64,000 nt of DNA from Symbiodinium natans (lineage: Eukaryota; Sar; Dinophyceae; Suessiales; Symbiodiniaceae), in NCBI GenBank assembly GCA_905221605.1, contig CAJNDS010002801.1, positions 845,118 to 909,117 on the forward strand, in the 5' to 3' direction. A model generated the notes under the pieces. That model had not been told where the DNA came from and did no database searches. It worked only from the letters and a program-made list of their open reading frames with translations. Made by a program: the position numbers and the translations under genes. The stretch's first letter is position 1. Every line of letters starts with the position of its first letter. Shown here one piece after another: positions 10,804 to 19,387 of the stretch.

Positions 10804-11040
10804 ATTGTCTTCTGCTATAATCCTATCCTGTGCCAGAAGTAAATGTTTCATATGATATTTACACGACCTATCTAAACACCTTCTACACGTTTTATTCATA
10901 CGACCGTTTTTCATCTTATGCTGAAACTCTGACAAGTCCCTAAACCCTCCACATTTTTCACATTGCTTATCTATTTTACCTTCGTCTCCTGTTATTCTAG
11001 GCTTTTCATTAAAATCAATATTAAAATCTTCTTTCTTCAT
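10798..11040 (-). CDS. Small zinc-ribbon protein (80 aa)
   Basis: Contains a Cys-x2-Cys...Cys-x2-Cys arrangement (CEKCGGF...CRRCLD) like the N-terminal module of the TIR protein and of the gene at 29129, with no second finger. ATG 11040 is clear. Its 3' end meets the gene at 10348 across a hairpin. It is probably a truncated relative of the two-module finger proteins. Molecular function is unknown. Confidence 0.7.
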   Translation of the reverse strand: MKKEDFNIDFNEKPRITGDEGKIDKQCEKCGGFRDLSEFQHKMKNGRMNKTCRRCLDRSCKYHMKHLLLAQDRIIAEDNN

Positions 11041-11051
11041 ATTATATTATT

Positions 11052-11435
11052 TTACAAACTTATTATCACTTTTTGCAACTTTACTTCTTCAATATCCTTC
11101 TTGACTTCTTCAACAGATGTTTCCAGCTTATCAACTCTTTCTTCTAGTTCTTCTGGCGTAACACCTTTTGACCCCCAACCAGTGTCACATATCTCAACGC
11201 TTCCGCTTTGTAAAACACTCTCCGGCTTGAAAATTTCATCAGGTGAAGTATGTCTTCCAGAACCGAACTTAATATTTCTCCTGTCTTCAATGGTGTTAGT
11301 TGTTGTTACATTGTTTTCTGTGGTTGTTTTCGTTTCCTTATGATAAAACTGTTTTTTACATCTACACGGAATGCAAGAGATACCTTTTGTATCAATCCGA
11401 AATCCATTCTTATCAGACTTACCAGAATCACTCAT
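11052..11435 (-). CDS. Hypothetical protein with cysteine cluster and coiled coil (127 aa)
   Basis: Residues about 21-26 form a CIPCRC cluster. A Thr/Asn-rich middle follows, then a C-terminal heptad-like coiled coil (EELEERVDKLETSVEEVKKDIEEV). I do not recognise the family. The 11-bp gap to the next minus-strand gene suggests co-transcription. The coiled coil suggests a self-assembling or virion-associated protein. The 69-aa protein at 12481 also joins a coiled coil to a Cys cluster, in reverse order. Confidence 0.65.
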   Translation of the reverse strand: MSDSGKSDKNGFRIDTKGISCIPCRCKKQFYHKETKTTTENNVTTTNTIEDRRNIKFGSGRHTSPDEIFKPESVLQSGSVEICDTGWGSKGVTPEELEERVDKLETSVEEVKKDIEEVKLQKVIISL

Positions 11436-11657
11436 TATATTATTAATAATTAAGAATAATTATTAAAAATACTTCCCTAAGATTTAATGGTGTTGTTCCT
11501 GTTTCAACAAACGAATTCTGAATTCTCTTGTTATAATGTCTTACTCTGTTATCATTTGTAAGTATTTATAACAGTATAGAATATTGACAGGGGGCTCGCA
11601 ACGGGTGACAATAAACACCACCAAGATTTAATAGAAATTAATTTCTAAATATTATTA
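11436..11657. other. Intergenic spacer between divergent genes
   Basis: 222 bp, AT-rich, separating the minus-strand gene at 11052 from the packaging ATPase. It must hold both promoters. No strong match to the TTAAAGACAAAAC element is seen. ATTTCTAAATATTATTA lies just before the ATPase ATG. Confidence 0.5.
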
Positions 11658-12452
11658 ATGAGTAATATTCCAATAGTCAAACCGATAAACGTAAAAGAAT
11701 ACGAGTTCAAACAATCTAAATATGAAGTAGCTCCAAAGTTACCGTTCTCAATGATTATAACTGGACCTTCGGGAAGTGGCAAAGGAATTCTTTTACAATC
11801 GCTTATTTTAGACATTTACAGAGACGTCTTCGCACGAGTTTATGTCTGGTCGCCCTCGGTTTCTATTGACCCTAATTGGACACCAGTTAAGCGATACATA
11901 GAAACAGAATTGAAGGTAGATACGGAAAAGGAAAAGGTCTTCTTTGATGAATACAAGCCCGAAGAATTGGAAGCAGTTATATCAAGACAGCATAAAGTAA
12001 CCGAATACCAAAAGAAGAACGGACATAAACAATTGCATTCAATATTAATCATTGTAGATGACTTCGCGGACTCAAAGGAATTTTCAAGAAACTCACCTTT
12101 ACTAAACCAGCTATACGTGAGAGGCAGACATAAAGCCTGTTGCATAATAACAGCTACTCAAAAGTTTAATTCGTTAAGTCCAATTATTCGTGTAAATAGT
12201 CGTCAGTTGTTCTTCTTCCGTTTAAGAAATTACAAAGAGATTGAAACAATGGTTGAAGAATTAAGCGCCGTCTTGATTAAAAAATCGTCCGTAGCAGATG
12301 CTAAAAACCTCGCCGAAGCAAAGAAACTTATGTTAGAAGTTTATAACATAGCAACAGAAGAACCTTATAGTTTCTTATTCATTAACCTTATGAAGCCAGA
12401 TGTAAATGATATGTTTTATAAACGATTTGATGCTAAATTAGTGATTGATTGA
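11658..12452 (+). CDS. FtsK/HerA-type genome-packaging ATPase (A32-like)
   Basis: At 264 aa this is a normal length for packaging ATPases of PLVs, virophages and polintons. Walker A is GPSGSGKG (residues 36-43), Walker B is ILIIVDD (129-135), and a TATQ sensor-like motif lies at 165-168 before an arginine-rich segment. Such enzymes pump the genome into preformed capsids. The ATG follows an AT-rich leader. The stop is directly followed by a hairpin shared with the convergent gene at 12481. Confidence 0.93.
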   Translation: MSNIPIVKPINVKEYEFKQSKYEVAPKLPFSMIITGPSGSGKGILLQSLILDIYRDVFARVYVWSPSVSIDPNWTPVKRYIETELKVDTEKEKVFFDEYKPEELEAVISRQHKVTEYQKKNGHKQLHSILIIVDDFADSKEFSRNSPLLNQLYVRGRHKACCIITATQKFNSLSPIIRVNSRQLFFFRLRNYKEIETMVEELSAVLIKKSSVADAKNLAEAKKLMLEVYNIATEEPYSFLFINLMKPDVNDMFYKRFDAKLVID

Positions 12453-12477
12453 TAATATTATTTAAATATAATATTAT
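12452..12477. terminator. Hairpin between ATPase and convergent gene
   Basis: Arms 12452-12461 and 12468-12477 make a perfect 10-bp AT stem with a 6-nt loop. The stem starts at the last base of the ATPase stop and lies 4 nt from the stop of the gene at 12481. Confidence 0.6.
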
Positions 12478-12480
12478 TCA

Positions 12481-12690
12481 TCAAAATAATGAAAAACTAC
12501 ACAAATTGCACGGCATACACTTGCCACTGTTGCTACATTTGTTTTTGTTCTTTAACTTTTCTAACTCCTCCTCTATTTTTTCTAGCTTATCTGTTAAATC
12601 TTGGATGGTGTTAAATATAATTAACTCCGACTTAATCTTTTGTAGTTGCTCGTCCAATTTCTTCTCAATCGTCTCATCAAGATTAGGCAT
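12481..12690 (-). CDS. Short coiled-coil protein with C-terminal cysteine cluster (69 aa)
   Basis: About 45 residues of strong heptad pattern are followed by a Cys-rich tail with four cysteines (CSNSGKCMPCNLC). The ATG lies 27 bp after the fibre gene's stop on the same strand, so it is probably transcribed with the fibre. It could be a trimerising accessory of the fibre or a minor virion protein. The family is unrecognised. Confidence 0.65.
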   Translation of the reverse strand: MPNLDETIEKKLDEQLQKIKSELIIFNTIQDLTDKLEKIEEELEKLKNKNKCSNSGKCMPCNLCSFSLF

Positions 12691-12716
12691 TATATATGAA
12701 TATTCAGAAAAAAATA

Positions 12717-15278
12717 TTAATCATCATCTTTAATCTTCTTTTTTAACTTCGTTATTTCTCCCTTCATTGTTGTCATTTCTTTTTTCATTGTTTTCACTAA
12801 ATCTTTTAATTCTTCTACTTCATTTATTGTTGCCTGTAAAGCACTCCATAAAATAGGAACACAAGACGTATAATCAAACTTTAAATATCCATCTTTGCCT
12901 TCTTTAACTATATTCTGCCATTCATCTGGCATCTTCTTCGTTTCCATAAAATCATTAGCAATAAATCCAACACACGATTTACCTTGTTGTCTGTCATCAA
13001 TAAAACGATATGTTTTCGGAACAATGTATTTAACTAATTCCACTGCCATTTTTTGGTTAAGTTCCTTAATATCTTTTTTCAATCGTTTATCAGAACTTGG
13101 AATTAAAGACCCAGTATATTCAATATCTCCATTAACGAGAATACCACCTGGTGAAATTGAAAATACATCATTACTTACTGAAACACTACCAAAATAAAAT
13201 GCATACTCACCACCTGCATCGGTATTTAAAAACTGTATCTGGTCTACGGTGCTTATTGTTTCTTGTGTTATTTCTAAATTATTCATCTTAACTTTACCAT
13301 CTGTTATTTTATATTCTGGCGTGCTACTTTCTAAACCAACAGTTAAATTAATATCACCTAATGTATCGCCATTTCTAACAAATAATTTATATTGTCCATC
13401 CAACACTTCTTTTAATTCGCTACTGTTCTGAAACATAAAACGCCCCCAACTTACAACATCTGCCTCACCAACAATATTACCAATACTATTAAAAGTAAGA
13501 TTATTTGTAACTGCTCTATTTAATGTAATTCCGTTAGTATCATTCAATTGAAGACAGATCGTCCCAGTGGTAGGGTCAGTTGTTCTATCAGTTTGAAGAC
13601 TAAAATTAATTTCTTCTGTTGATATTACATTCAATGAATTATTAACGTCTGCTCTTTGAAATATTCTTCCATCAGTGCTTAATAACTGTTGTCCTAAAAA
13701 TGTTGCGTCATTTTCCACTCTCGTTTCGTTAAAATTACTTACACCGCCTACTGTTAAATGATATGAAAAATTATACGCTCTTCCTATTCCTACTGTTGCT
13801 GTTGTTGTGCTTCCAATGCGTAATCTATAATCGCCTCCTGTGTCGTGTAAAATCATTTCCGTTCCGTTTGCTGGATTACTCGGGTTCATACATCTAAAAT
13901 TTCTGTTCTTAAATTCAAATACTCCTTGTGTGTCCCTAATTCTTAAATTATAATTAGCATCTCCACTATTTCTAAACATATCAAACCCCGCTGTCGGTAG
14001 TAGAATATCACCTGTTGAATTTGTTAAATCTAAATTACCTCTAAAATCTGTATCTTTATAAAAAACCGTTTTACTATTTGCTTTATCACATTCTAAATGT
14101 GTATTAGTATCTCCATCTGTTGCTGTTCCTGTCATTAATCTTAAAGCGTCTTCATCAGTTCTAATATCCAGCGATGTATTAACTTTCGTAGCATTTACAT
14201 ATCTGTCTAATGTTGTGTTCGCATCCGTAAATTCCATTAAACCATTTACTCTTAAATTTTGTCTAACGATAGCATTATCAACAACATCTAATGTATAACC
14301 TCCTGTTAATGTATTTGCTCCTGTATCTACTAATAACGAATGTGATTTAACATATTGATTAGCATTATTATTTAGATTTAATATTCTTCCTGTATCACCT
14401 ACGGAATTATAACAATCGATATTATCATTGTTAAAAGTAATATAATTATCAGTATTTCTAACTGTAAATGATAAATTAGCATCTGCTGTATTTTCTACTA
14501 CTAGACCACCTGTCGGCGTTTCTATTTTTCCAGACATTTTATAACCTGCATTATTATTTGTTAAATCTAATTGTTTAATAGCATCGTCTGATGTATTGTT
14601 ACAAAATATTTTATCTCCTTGTAAAGTTATATAACTCGTTGCATTTTTAAACTCCGCTAAAACTTTGTCTCCTCCGCCTGTTTGATTACTGAAAGTTAGT
14701 CCTGCTACTGGACTTATATTTACTGTTGAATTATTTAACGTTAAACCGCTATGAATAACGGTCGGGGCGCTACAATCAATAATAGGATTAGCACTAAATC
14801 TATTAGTAAAATCACTTAACGGAACTCTTAAAGCAAGCAAGTTATCAATTTCTGTATCGGTGTAGCCTCCGCCTGCACCTACTAAACCATCTACCTCGGT
14901 TTTATTATAATAATTGGTTGCTAGTTGCGTGTTAGTCTGAAAATTAGTTGATAAATTAGTGTCTATTTGTGTGGATGTATAATAATTCGTAAAAGTTGTG
15001 TCTATTTCTGTTTTATTGTAAAAGGTGCTCGTTAAGGTGGCGTTTGTTTGGTAGTCTGTGTTTAATAAATGTGTTATTGAACTAATATTCTGAAAGTTTT
15101 GAAGCTGTTTCGTGTTTAAAACTGCTATGTCTGCGGTGTTTGTTGCTATGTCCGTTGTGTTTGCTGTGTTGATGCTGGTCAGTTCAGATTTAGAAGCAAA
15201 CAACTGTGAAATGTCCGTTCCGCCAACAATAACATTATCTGCTGTAAGTGTATTTGTGTTGTTTAAAGTAAGAACCAT
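12717..15278 (-). CDS. Fibre/spike protein with C-terminal peptidase S74 chaperone domain
   Basis: The 853-aa protein begins with beta/coil repeats containing several YYNKTEVD, FYNKTEID and YYTSTQID elements typical of trimeric fibres, then a long Asn/Thr/Asp-rich beta region. The last ~126 residues, from SSDKRLKKDIKELN (residue 728), form an intramolecular chaperone of the endosialidase/S74 type and end in a coiled coil. In characterised members the chaperone assists trimerisation and cleaves itself off at the conserved Ser before Asp; both residues are present. The protein probably forms the host-recognition spike on the capsid. It is large for a PLV gene and dominates the minus-strand structural cluster. 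Confidence 0.88.
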   Translation of the reverse strand: MVLTLNNTNTLTADNVIVGGTDISQLFASKSELTSINTANTTDIATNTADIAVLNTKQLQNFQNISSITHLLNTDYQTNATLTSTFYNKTEIDTTFTNYYTSTQIDTNLSTNFQTNTQLATNYYNKTEVDGLVGAGGGYTDTEIDNLLALRVPLSDFTNRFSANPIIDCSAPTVIHSGLTLNNSTVNISPVAGLTFSNQTGGGDKVLAEFKNATSYITLQGDKIFCNNTSDDAIKQLDLTNNNAGYKMSGKIETPTGGLVVENTADANLSFTVRNTDNYITFNNDNIDCYNSVGDTGRILNLNNNANQYVKSHSLLVDTGANTLTGGYTLDVVDNAIVRQNLRVNGLMEFTDANTTLDRYVNATKVNTSLDIRTDEDALRLMTGTATDGDTNTHLECDKANSKTVFYKDTDFRGNLDLTNSTGDILLPTAGFDMFRNSGDANYNLRIRDTQGVFEFKNRNFRCMNPSNPANGTEMILHDTGGDYRLRIGSTTTATVGIGRAYNFSYHLTVGGVSNFNETRVENDATFLGQQLLSTDGRIFQRADVNNSLNVISTEEINFSLQTDRTTDPTTGTICLQLNDTNGITLNRAVTNNLTFNSIGNIVGEADVVSWGRFMFQNSSELKEVLDGQYKLFVRNGDTLGDINLTVGLESSTPEYKITDGKVKMNNLEITQETISTVDQIQFLNTDAGGEYAFYFGSVSVSNDVFSISPGGILVNGDIEYTGSLIPSSDKRLKKDIKELNQKMAVELVKYIVPKTYRFIDDRQQGKSCVGFIANDFMETKKMPDEWQNIVKEGKDGYLKFDYTSCVPILWSALQATINEVEELKDLVKTMKKEMTTMKGEITKLKKKIKDDD

Positions 15279-15280
15279 TA

Positions 15281-15307
15281 TTAAATTAATTTAGATAATT
15301 AATTTAA
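15281..15307. terminator. Hairpin downstream of the GIY-YIG gene at 15314
   Basis: Arms TTAAATTAAT and ATTAATTTAA form a perfect 10-bp stem with a 7-nt loop. The hairpin lies in the 35-bp gap between the GIY-YIG stop and the fibre start. Confidence 0.5.
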
Positions 15308-15313
15308 CAATGT

Positions 15314-16045
15314 TTAATTATCATTTTGTTGATTAAGATAAGCTTGATGTCTTTGAGTTTTCTTGTGGTGAAACTTACTTGATTTACAAATAACCTCGCC
15401 ACATTCACAGGTGATTTTCTCCCTTTGTTTTGCTAATACTTGTTCTTTGTTCTGTTCATAACGTTCTTTGTCTTTTACTTTTCTTTCTGCCTTTGTTTCT
15501 TGGTAATATTCACGCTTCTTTTGTAAATATTCTTCCTTCTTGTTTTCATAGCATTGCTTTTTAGTTTTTGCTACTTTTTCTTTATTGTTTTCTCTGTATT
15601 GTTTATGGTATTCTTTTTGTTCTTCTTGATGTTCGTCTCTCCATTTTTTGTTTCTTTCTAATATTGCCTCTTTGTTTTCTTCATATCTCTCTTTCTGCTT
15701 TGCTAAAATTTCTTCCTTATTTTCTTCATACCAACTTTTCTTATCTCTTCCTGCAATTCTTCCATTTAGTGTTCCTCGTTCTCTTATACACTTTCCCTCT
15801 TCTGCATGTAGTTCCTCTGAATTATTGCAGGGAAAGTTGTGCATCAATTCAATGTAAAAGTTTTCTACACCTAAATCATTCATTGCTTGGTATAGCTTGA
15901 AATGCTGTGCTTCTTCACTCTTTGCTTTTGACCTGTGCTTAACCATTCTCTTGCTTAAAGCATCGGTTGAACTACCGATATAAATGTCTGAATTAATTGT
16001 ATTTCTAATACAATATATTTTTGCTTTACTATAATCTCTACTCAT
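15314..16045 (-). CDS. GIY-YIG endonuclease with repeat linker and terminal zinc finger, copy 1
   Basis: The N-terminal ~95 residues carry a GIY-YIG nuclease core: KIYCI...DIYIGS, an Arg/His-containing helix (RMVKHRS) and a downstream Glu. The GIY motif reads KIY. A ~100-residue linker of NKE/YEENKEE repeats and a C-terminal finger CECG...HHKKTQRH follow. The finger matches the spacing of the fingers in the TIR protein. The gene lies between fibre and capsid genes and is one of three such nucleases here. The role may be homing, recombination or resolution of ends. Confidence 0.85.
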   Translation of the reverse strand: MSRDYSKAKIYCIRNTINSDIYIGSSTDALSKRMVKHRSKAKSEEAQHFKLYQAMNDLGVENFYIELMHNFPCNNSEELHAEEGKCIRERGTLNGRIAGRDKKSWYEENKEEILAKQKERYEENKEAILERNKKWRDEHQEEQKEYHKQYRENNKEKVAKTKKQCYENKKEEYLQKKREYYQETKAERKVKDKERYEQNKEQVLAKQREKITCECGEVICKSSKFHHKKTQRHQAYLNQQNDN

Positions 16046-16077
16046 ACTTACTCCTACTTACTATAAGATGTTTCTTC

Positions 16078-16095
16078 TTTATAACATTTTATAAA
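16078..16095. terminator. Short hairpin downstream of the capsid gene
   Basis: TTTATAA and TTATAAA make a 7-bp perfect stem around CATT, between the capsid stop (16112, minus strand) and the start of the GIY-YIG gene. It is weaker than the other hairpins. Confidence 0.35.
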
Positions 16096-16111
16096 TATTT
16101 TTTCAATCAAT

Positions 16112-17554
16112 CTAATCATACACTTTGAGCCCCAAATCCTTAATTTCAATCACCTGTTCCGATAATAGGGTAATGAACATTTCATCGGGCATATCATCAG
16201 CAGGAATTTGTGCTCCTGTGCTCTTAACCCTCACTAACATCTGTTGTCCGGCTCTTGTATTAATTCCAGTATAACTGCTATCCGGCACTTTTTCAAAAGA
16301 GAAGCCAAAAATAAATTGGCGATCGCGATATTGCTTAAAATCAATTGAAATACTGTGTTGATGGAACACTGGAAGGTTTAACGCTTTTCTCAAATGATAG
16401 AAGCACTGCGTTAATGAATTACAAGGATATTCTGGATACAATTTAGAACCTAGTTGGATTTGGAACTCCAAGTCTTTGTTGATGTCGTAAATTCCTTCCA
16501 CTGTGGCATCGTGGGTTTGATGAGGATGATAAAACCTACAAAAGCGTTTATTAGCATATTCATAACCAAGGCTGGGGTCATCGTCTCTATAAAAAGTGAT
16601 GAAGGAAGCAACAAGTTTTGAAACGGAGCGAATGACTGGAACGCTAATATCAGTTAATCCTACTACTGACTGAGATTGAGTAATATATGTTGTGTATGTA
16701 ATCGGTAATCCTTTGCCTTCTAAAAGATGCTTAACGTATTCGTTATTTAAATTATTATCAAGGGTGCAAATATCACAGGAAACGAAGCAGTTGTTGAGTT
16801 CAAATAGTTTAGAAGTGTTAGTGGCACTACCTGCTGGTAATGCTACATCCTGAGTAAATCTTTCACGAAGGTTTTGAGCAATTCCTCCGTCTGCCTCGTC
16901 ATAATCATCTGGGTTAATAATACAATCAAGGTCGCTATTTACGAGTTCTAATTCAATAGTTAGATTGCCCATATATTTTAGCGGTAAATACTTAAACTGA
17001 GAGAAGAGACCGCATAATGGTTTAAATCCTACTGTCATTTGATTTTTAAACCCTTGGCAATTGGTAGAATTAACTTCATAATCTAATTGTGTTCCTGCAT
17101 TATTAACTAATGTTTTAACTTCGTCGTCATACCTATATCCGAAACCTTCATTCGCTTCGTCTTTTCTTGCTCCTTGCGACATTAATTTAGAAAACATCTG
17201 ATGAACTCGGTTGTAATTATCAAAGTCTTCAACTACTTGATTACCGGCGATAATTCGCATTCGTCTGAAAAAGGAATATGGCGGTGCTAATGGACGAAGT
17301 TTTCGGTCAAGGGTCTGGTCTAAATTTTGAACTGTAAAGAATACACGAACCGATTGAGGGTCTAGCCATCCGTTGTCTTCGGCGTTTAATGAGAATTTCA
17401 ATACACGGTTTCCTGATGTAGGCTTATAAACATTACTACCACTTGGATAAAATCTTACGCTTCGTCTGTCAGTGATATAGCTTGCTCCTTTGTTTAATTT
17501 AAATGAGAGGTTATCAACTAGAATATCTTCGGGGCTGAACGTTTCAATAGACAT
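16112..17554 (-). CDS. Major capsid protein (PLV double-jelly-roll type)
   Basis: The 480-aa protein has the conserved start region of PLV capsid proteins: a segment with RSVRFYPSGSNVYKP, then FSLNAEDNGWLDPQS and a VRVFFTVQN strand, followed by a region ending in PYSFFRRMRIIAGNQ. The length fits double-jelly-roll capsid proteins, which form pseudo-hexameric capsomers. ATG 17554 follows a TATATAAG stretch. It is the central gene of the minus-strand structural block. The minor capsid gene lies about 1 kb further on, in the opposite orientation. The assignment rests on remembered family pattern, not on a search. Confidence 0.87.
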   Translation of the reverse strand: MSIETFSPEDILVDNLSFKLNKGASYITDRRSVRFYPSGSNVYKPTSGNRVLKFSLNAEDNGWLDPQSVRVFFTVQNLDQTLDRKLRPLAPPYSFFRRMRIIAGNQVVEDFDNYNRVHQMFSKLMSQGARKDEANEGFGYRYDDEVKTLVNNAGTQLDYEVNSTNCQGFKNQMTVGFKPLCGLFSQFKYLPLKYMGNLTIELELVNSDLDCIINPDDYDEADGGIAQNLRERFTQDVALPAGSATNTSKLFELNNCFVSCDICTLDNNLNNEYVKHLLEGKGLPITYTTYITQSQSVVGLTDISVPVIRSVSKLVASFITFYRDDDPSLGYEYANKRFCRFYHPHQTHDATVEGIYDINKDLEFQIQLGSKLYPEYPCNSLTQCFYHLRKALNLPVFHQHSISIDFKQYRDRQFIFGFSFEKVPDSSYTGINTRAGQQMLVRVKSTGAQIPADDMPDEMFITLLSEQVIEIKDLGLKVYD

Positions 17555-17584
17555 TTTCTTATATATCTTGGTTAGAAAAAATAA

Positions 17585-17623
17585 ATTTGATTAAATATAT
17601 TTTTTAATTATATTTAATCAAAT
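17585..17623. terminator. Strong hairpin at the 3' end of the gene at 17614
   Basis: Arms 17585-17599 and 17609-17623 are a perfect 15-bp inverted repeat with a 9-nt loop. The right arm contains the stop codon of the minus-strand gene. This is the longest perfect stem in the element. Confidence 0.65.
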
Positions 17624-17808
17624 ATCTTAAAATTAAACTTGTTGTCTTGCTTTACCTTCTTGTTCTTAACTATACTATTTATTTGTTGTCTTTCCACATC
17701 ATTCTCTTCAACTAACTTTCTGATTTCCTCGTAGCTGTTTTGTTTAAACTTCTTCTCTGGCTTCTGCTTTTCCATCTTCTCATAAGTCTGCGCTTTGTAA
17801 GAGAACAT
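17614..17808 (-). CDS. Small lysine-rich protein (64 aa)
   Basis: A highly charged, Lys/Glu/Gln-rich helical protein. It lies 22 bp from the lipase-like gene on the same strand. Its stop is inside a 15-bp hairpin stem. I recognise no family. Its size and charge would suit a DNA-binding core protein, but this is speculation. Confidence 0.65.
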   Translation of the reverse strand: MFSYKAQTYEKMEKQKPEKKFKQNSYEEIRKLVEENDVERQQINSIVKNKKVKQDNKFNFKIFD

Positions 17809-17829
17809 TATTTATATTATTTAGATTTT

Positions 17830-18471
17830 TTAATCAAACTGTTGTAAAAACTCTTCTTCTGTTATAGGTAGGTTTCCTGGTTTGTTATGAACGTTGCCTA
17901 TGTCTTGATATGAATGATTTTGTAGCGGGTCTAGCGTTCCTCTATTTAATGTTATACTACCTCTATCAAAAGCGCTGACTGGGTCTCCGGCTTTTCTTAT
18001 TCTCAAATTTGTCCCCGTGTCTTCCGGTCGTTGTCCTGAAACAAAAGGCGAACCATAAGACCTTGAACGAAAAATATTTCCGTAATCATTATTTATTTGT
18101 TGTCCTACCGCCGAACCTAAACTATGGCTTATTATATCAGTAATTCCGTAATGTTTTTTGCCGTCAATTTCAATAGCATCGTCTTCAATAAACTTATTAA
18201 CGTCTTTGTATCTCTTCGTGTTTCTTGTTTGATAGACTGGAAGTTTAAGGTCGTCCCAAAAGTCAATCGGGTCTTTTGTTCCAGCAATGTAAAGTTGGCT
18301 TCCGTTTCTGTAAATCCTGTCGGGGCTTTCATAAGCTAATCTTAAACCCTGAGTATCGGTAAGGAAGGTTTCAGTTCCAGCTAATTCTTCTTTAACTTCA
18401 TTATGTATCTTGCTTCTTGTGTTCGGAGCTTCATACGTTATTCCTTCATTTTGTCTCTTATTTTTATGCAT
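17830..18471 (-). CDS. Class-3 lipase-like alpha/beta hydrolase
   Basis: The 213-aa protein has an N-terminal AGTKDPIDFWDDL segment typical of lipase class 3. A nucleophile elbow SHSLGSA (Ser117) follows, then AGDPVSAFD with a candidate catalytic Asp163, then NHSYQD with a candidate His186. The full Ser-Asp-His triad is therefore in the expected order. Such enzymes hydrolyse acyl esters. In a virion or late-gene context it could breach host membranes at entry or exit, which is inference. It lies between the capsid cluster and the divergent minor capsid gene. No signal peptide is evident. Confidence 0.8.
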   Translation of the reverse strand: MHKNKRQNEGITYEAPNTRSKIHNEVKEELAGTETFLTDTQGLRLAYESPDRIYRNGSQLYIAGTKDPIDFWDDLKLPVYQTRNTKRYKDVNKFIEDDAIEIDGKKHYGITDIISHSLGSAVGQQINNDYGNIFRSRSYGSPFVSGQRPEDTGTNLRIRKAGDPVSAFDRGSITLNRGTLDPLQNHSYQDIGNVHNKPGNLPITEEEFLQQFD

Positions 18472-18512
18472 TATAAAATAACTTATAAATTAATTTTCTC
18501 TGTTAATTAATA

Positions 18513-19349
18513 ATGCTCAAATTTAAAAAGGTATATATCGACAGCAGTTATAGAGTAAGTGGCACGTCGTCCGATTTTACTATTGACCTACCGGAAACTG
18601 TCCAGCTTGAAGAAAATATGTTGTGTCAAATACACGAGGTAAGCATTCCTCATTCTTGGTATTCCATAAACAGCACAAACAACAATCTTTATTTTAGACA
18701 TCAGGTCATACCACCAAGTGTTGTAGCAGGTATAACTTATCGTAAAATTACAATTCCAGAAGGCAACTATACAGCAGTTGATTTAGCACAGACAATAGAG
18801 ATTGCTTTAAATTTGCTAGTTGATACGGTTGATAGACCAAATACATATTCAATAAGCTATAACACTTCAACCAACAAATATACGTTCAGCTCTAATTATG
18901 CAACTGCTATTTTTGTTGTCTTAACTGATGGAGAAATAGCCCCTTTATCTGGTTCATTTAGTGACCCCGTTGATGTTAATAATTTAAGTTCAATAAACAG
19001 AGTGATAGGCAATACCACACCTGCTACTGACGCTTACACAAATGTAGCGCCTTACACAACAAACTTTGTTGATTTAACTCCCGTTAAGAATGTTTATTTA
19101 CACTGCAATGAAATAAGCAACTACAATCAATTAACAGTGGCTGGCAATTCAAGCATTATCAAGAAAGTCCCTGTAAATGTTCCTTATTTAGGTGTCATAA
19201 ATGATTTAGAGTTAAGTTCGGTTGATTATATTGACTGCTCTAACAAATTATTTCGTAGGTTAAATTTCAGATGCACCGACCACCTTAACCAAAATATAAA
19301 TTTAAACGGGGTGGACATATCATTCACCCTAACCTTTTTTAAGGGCTGA
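18513..19349 (+). CDS. Minor capsid (penton) protein
   Basis: The 278-aa protein begins with the KVYIDSSYR...DFTIDLPETV segment, then EVSIPHSWYSIN, which I associate with PLV and virophage penton (single-jelly-roll) proteins. The rest is beta-rich and ends with a FTLTFF strand. Pentons occupy the capsid vertices. The gene diverges from the lipase-like gene across 41 bp and heads the plus-strand structural run. Confidence 0.82.
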   Translation: MLKFKKVYIDSSYRVSGTSSDFTIDLPETVQLEENMLCQIHEVSIPHSWYSINSTNNNLYFRHQVIPPSVVAGITYRKITIPEGNYTAVDLAQTIEIALNLLVDTVDRPNTYSISYNTSTNKYTFSSNYATAIFVVLTDGEIAPLSGSFSDPVDVNNLSSINRVIGNTTPATDAYTNVAPYTTNFVDLTPVKNVYLHCNEISNYNQLTVAGNSSIIKKVPVNVPYLGVINDLELSSVDYIDCSNKLFRRLNFRCTDHLNQNINLNGVDISFTLTFFKG

Positions 19350-19387
19350 AAATTATCTAATTAGAAAAATATATACTATATTAATTA

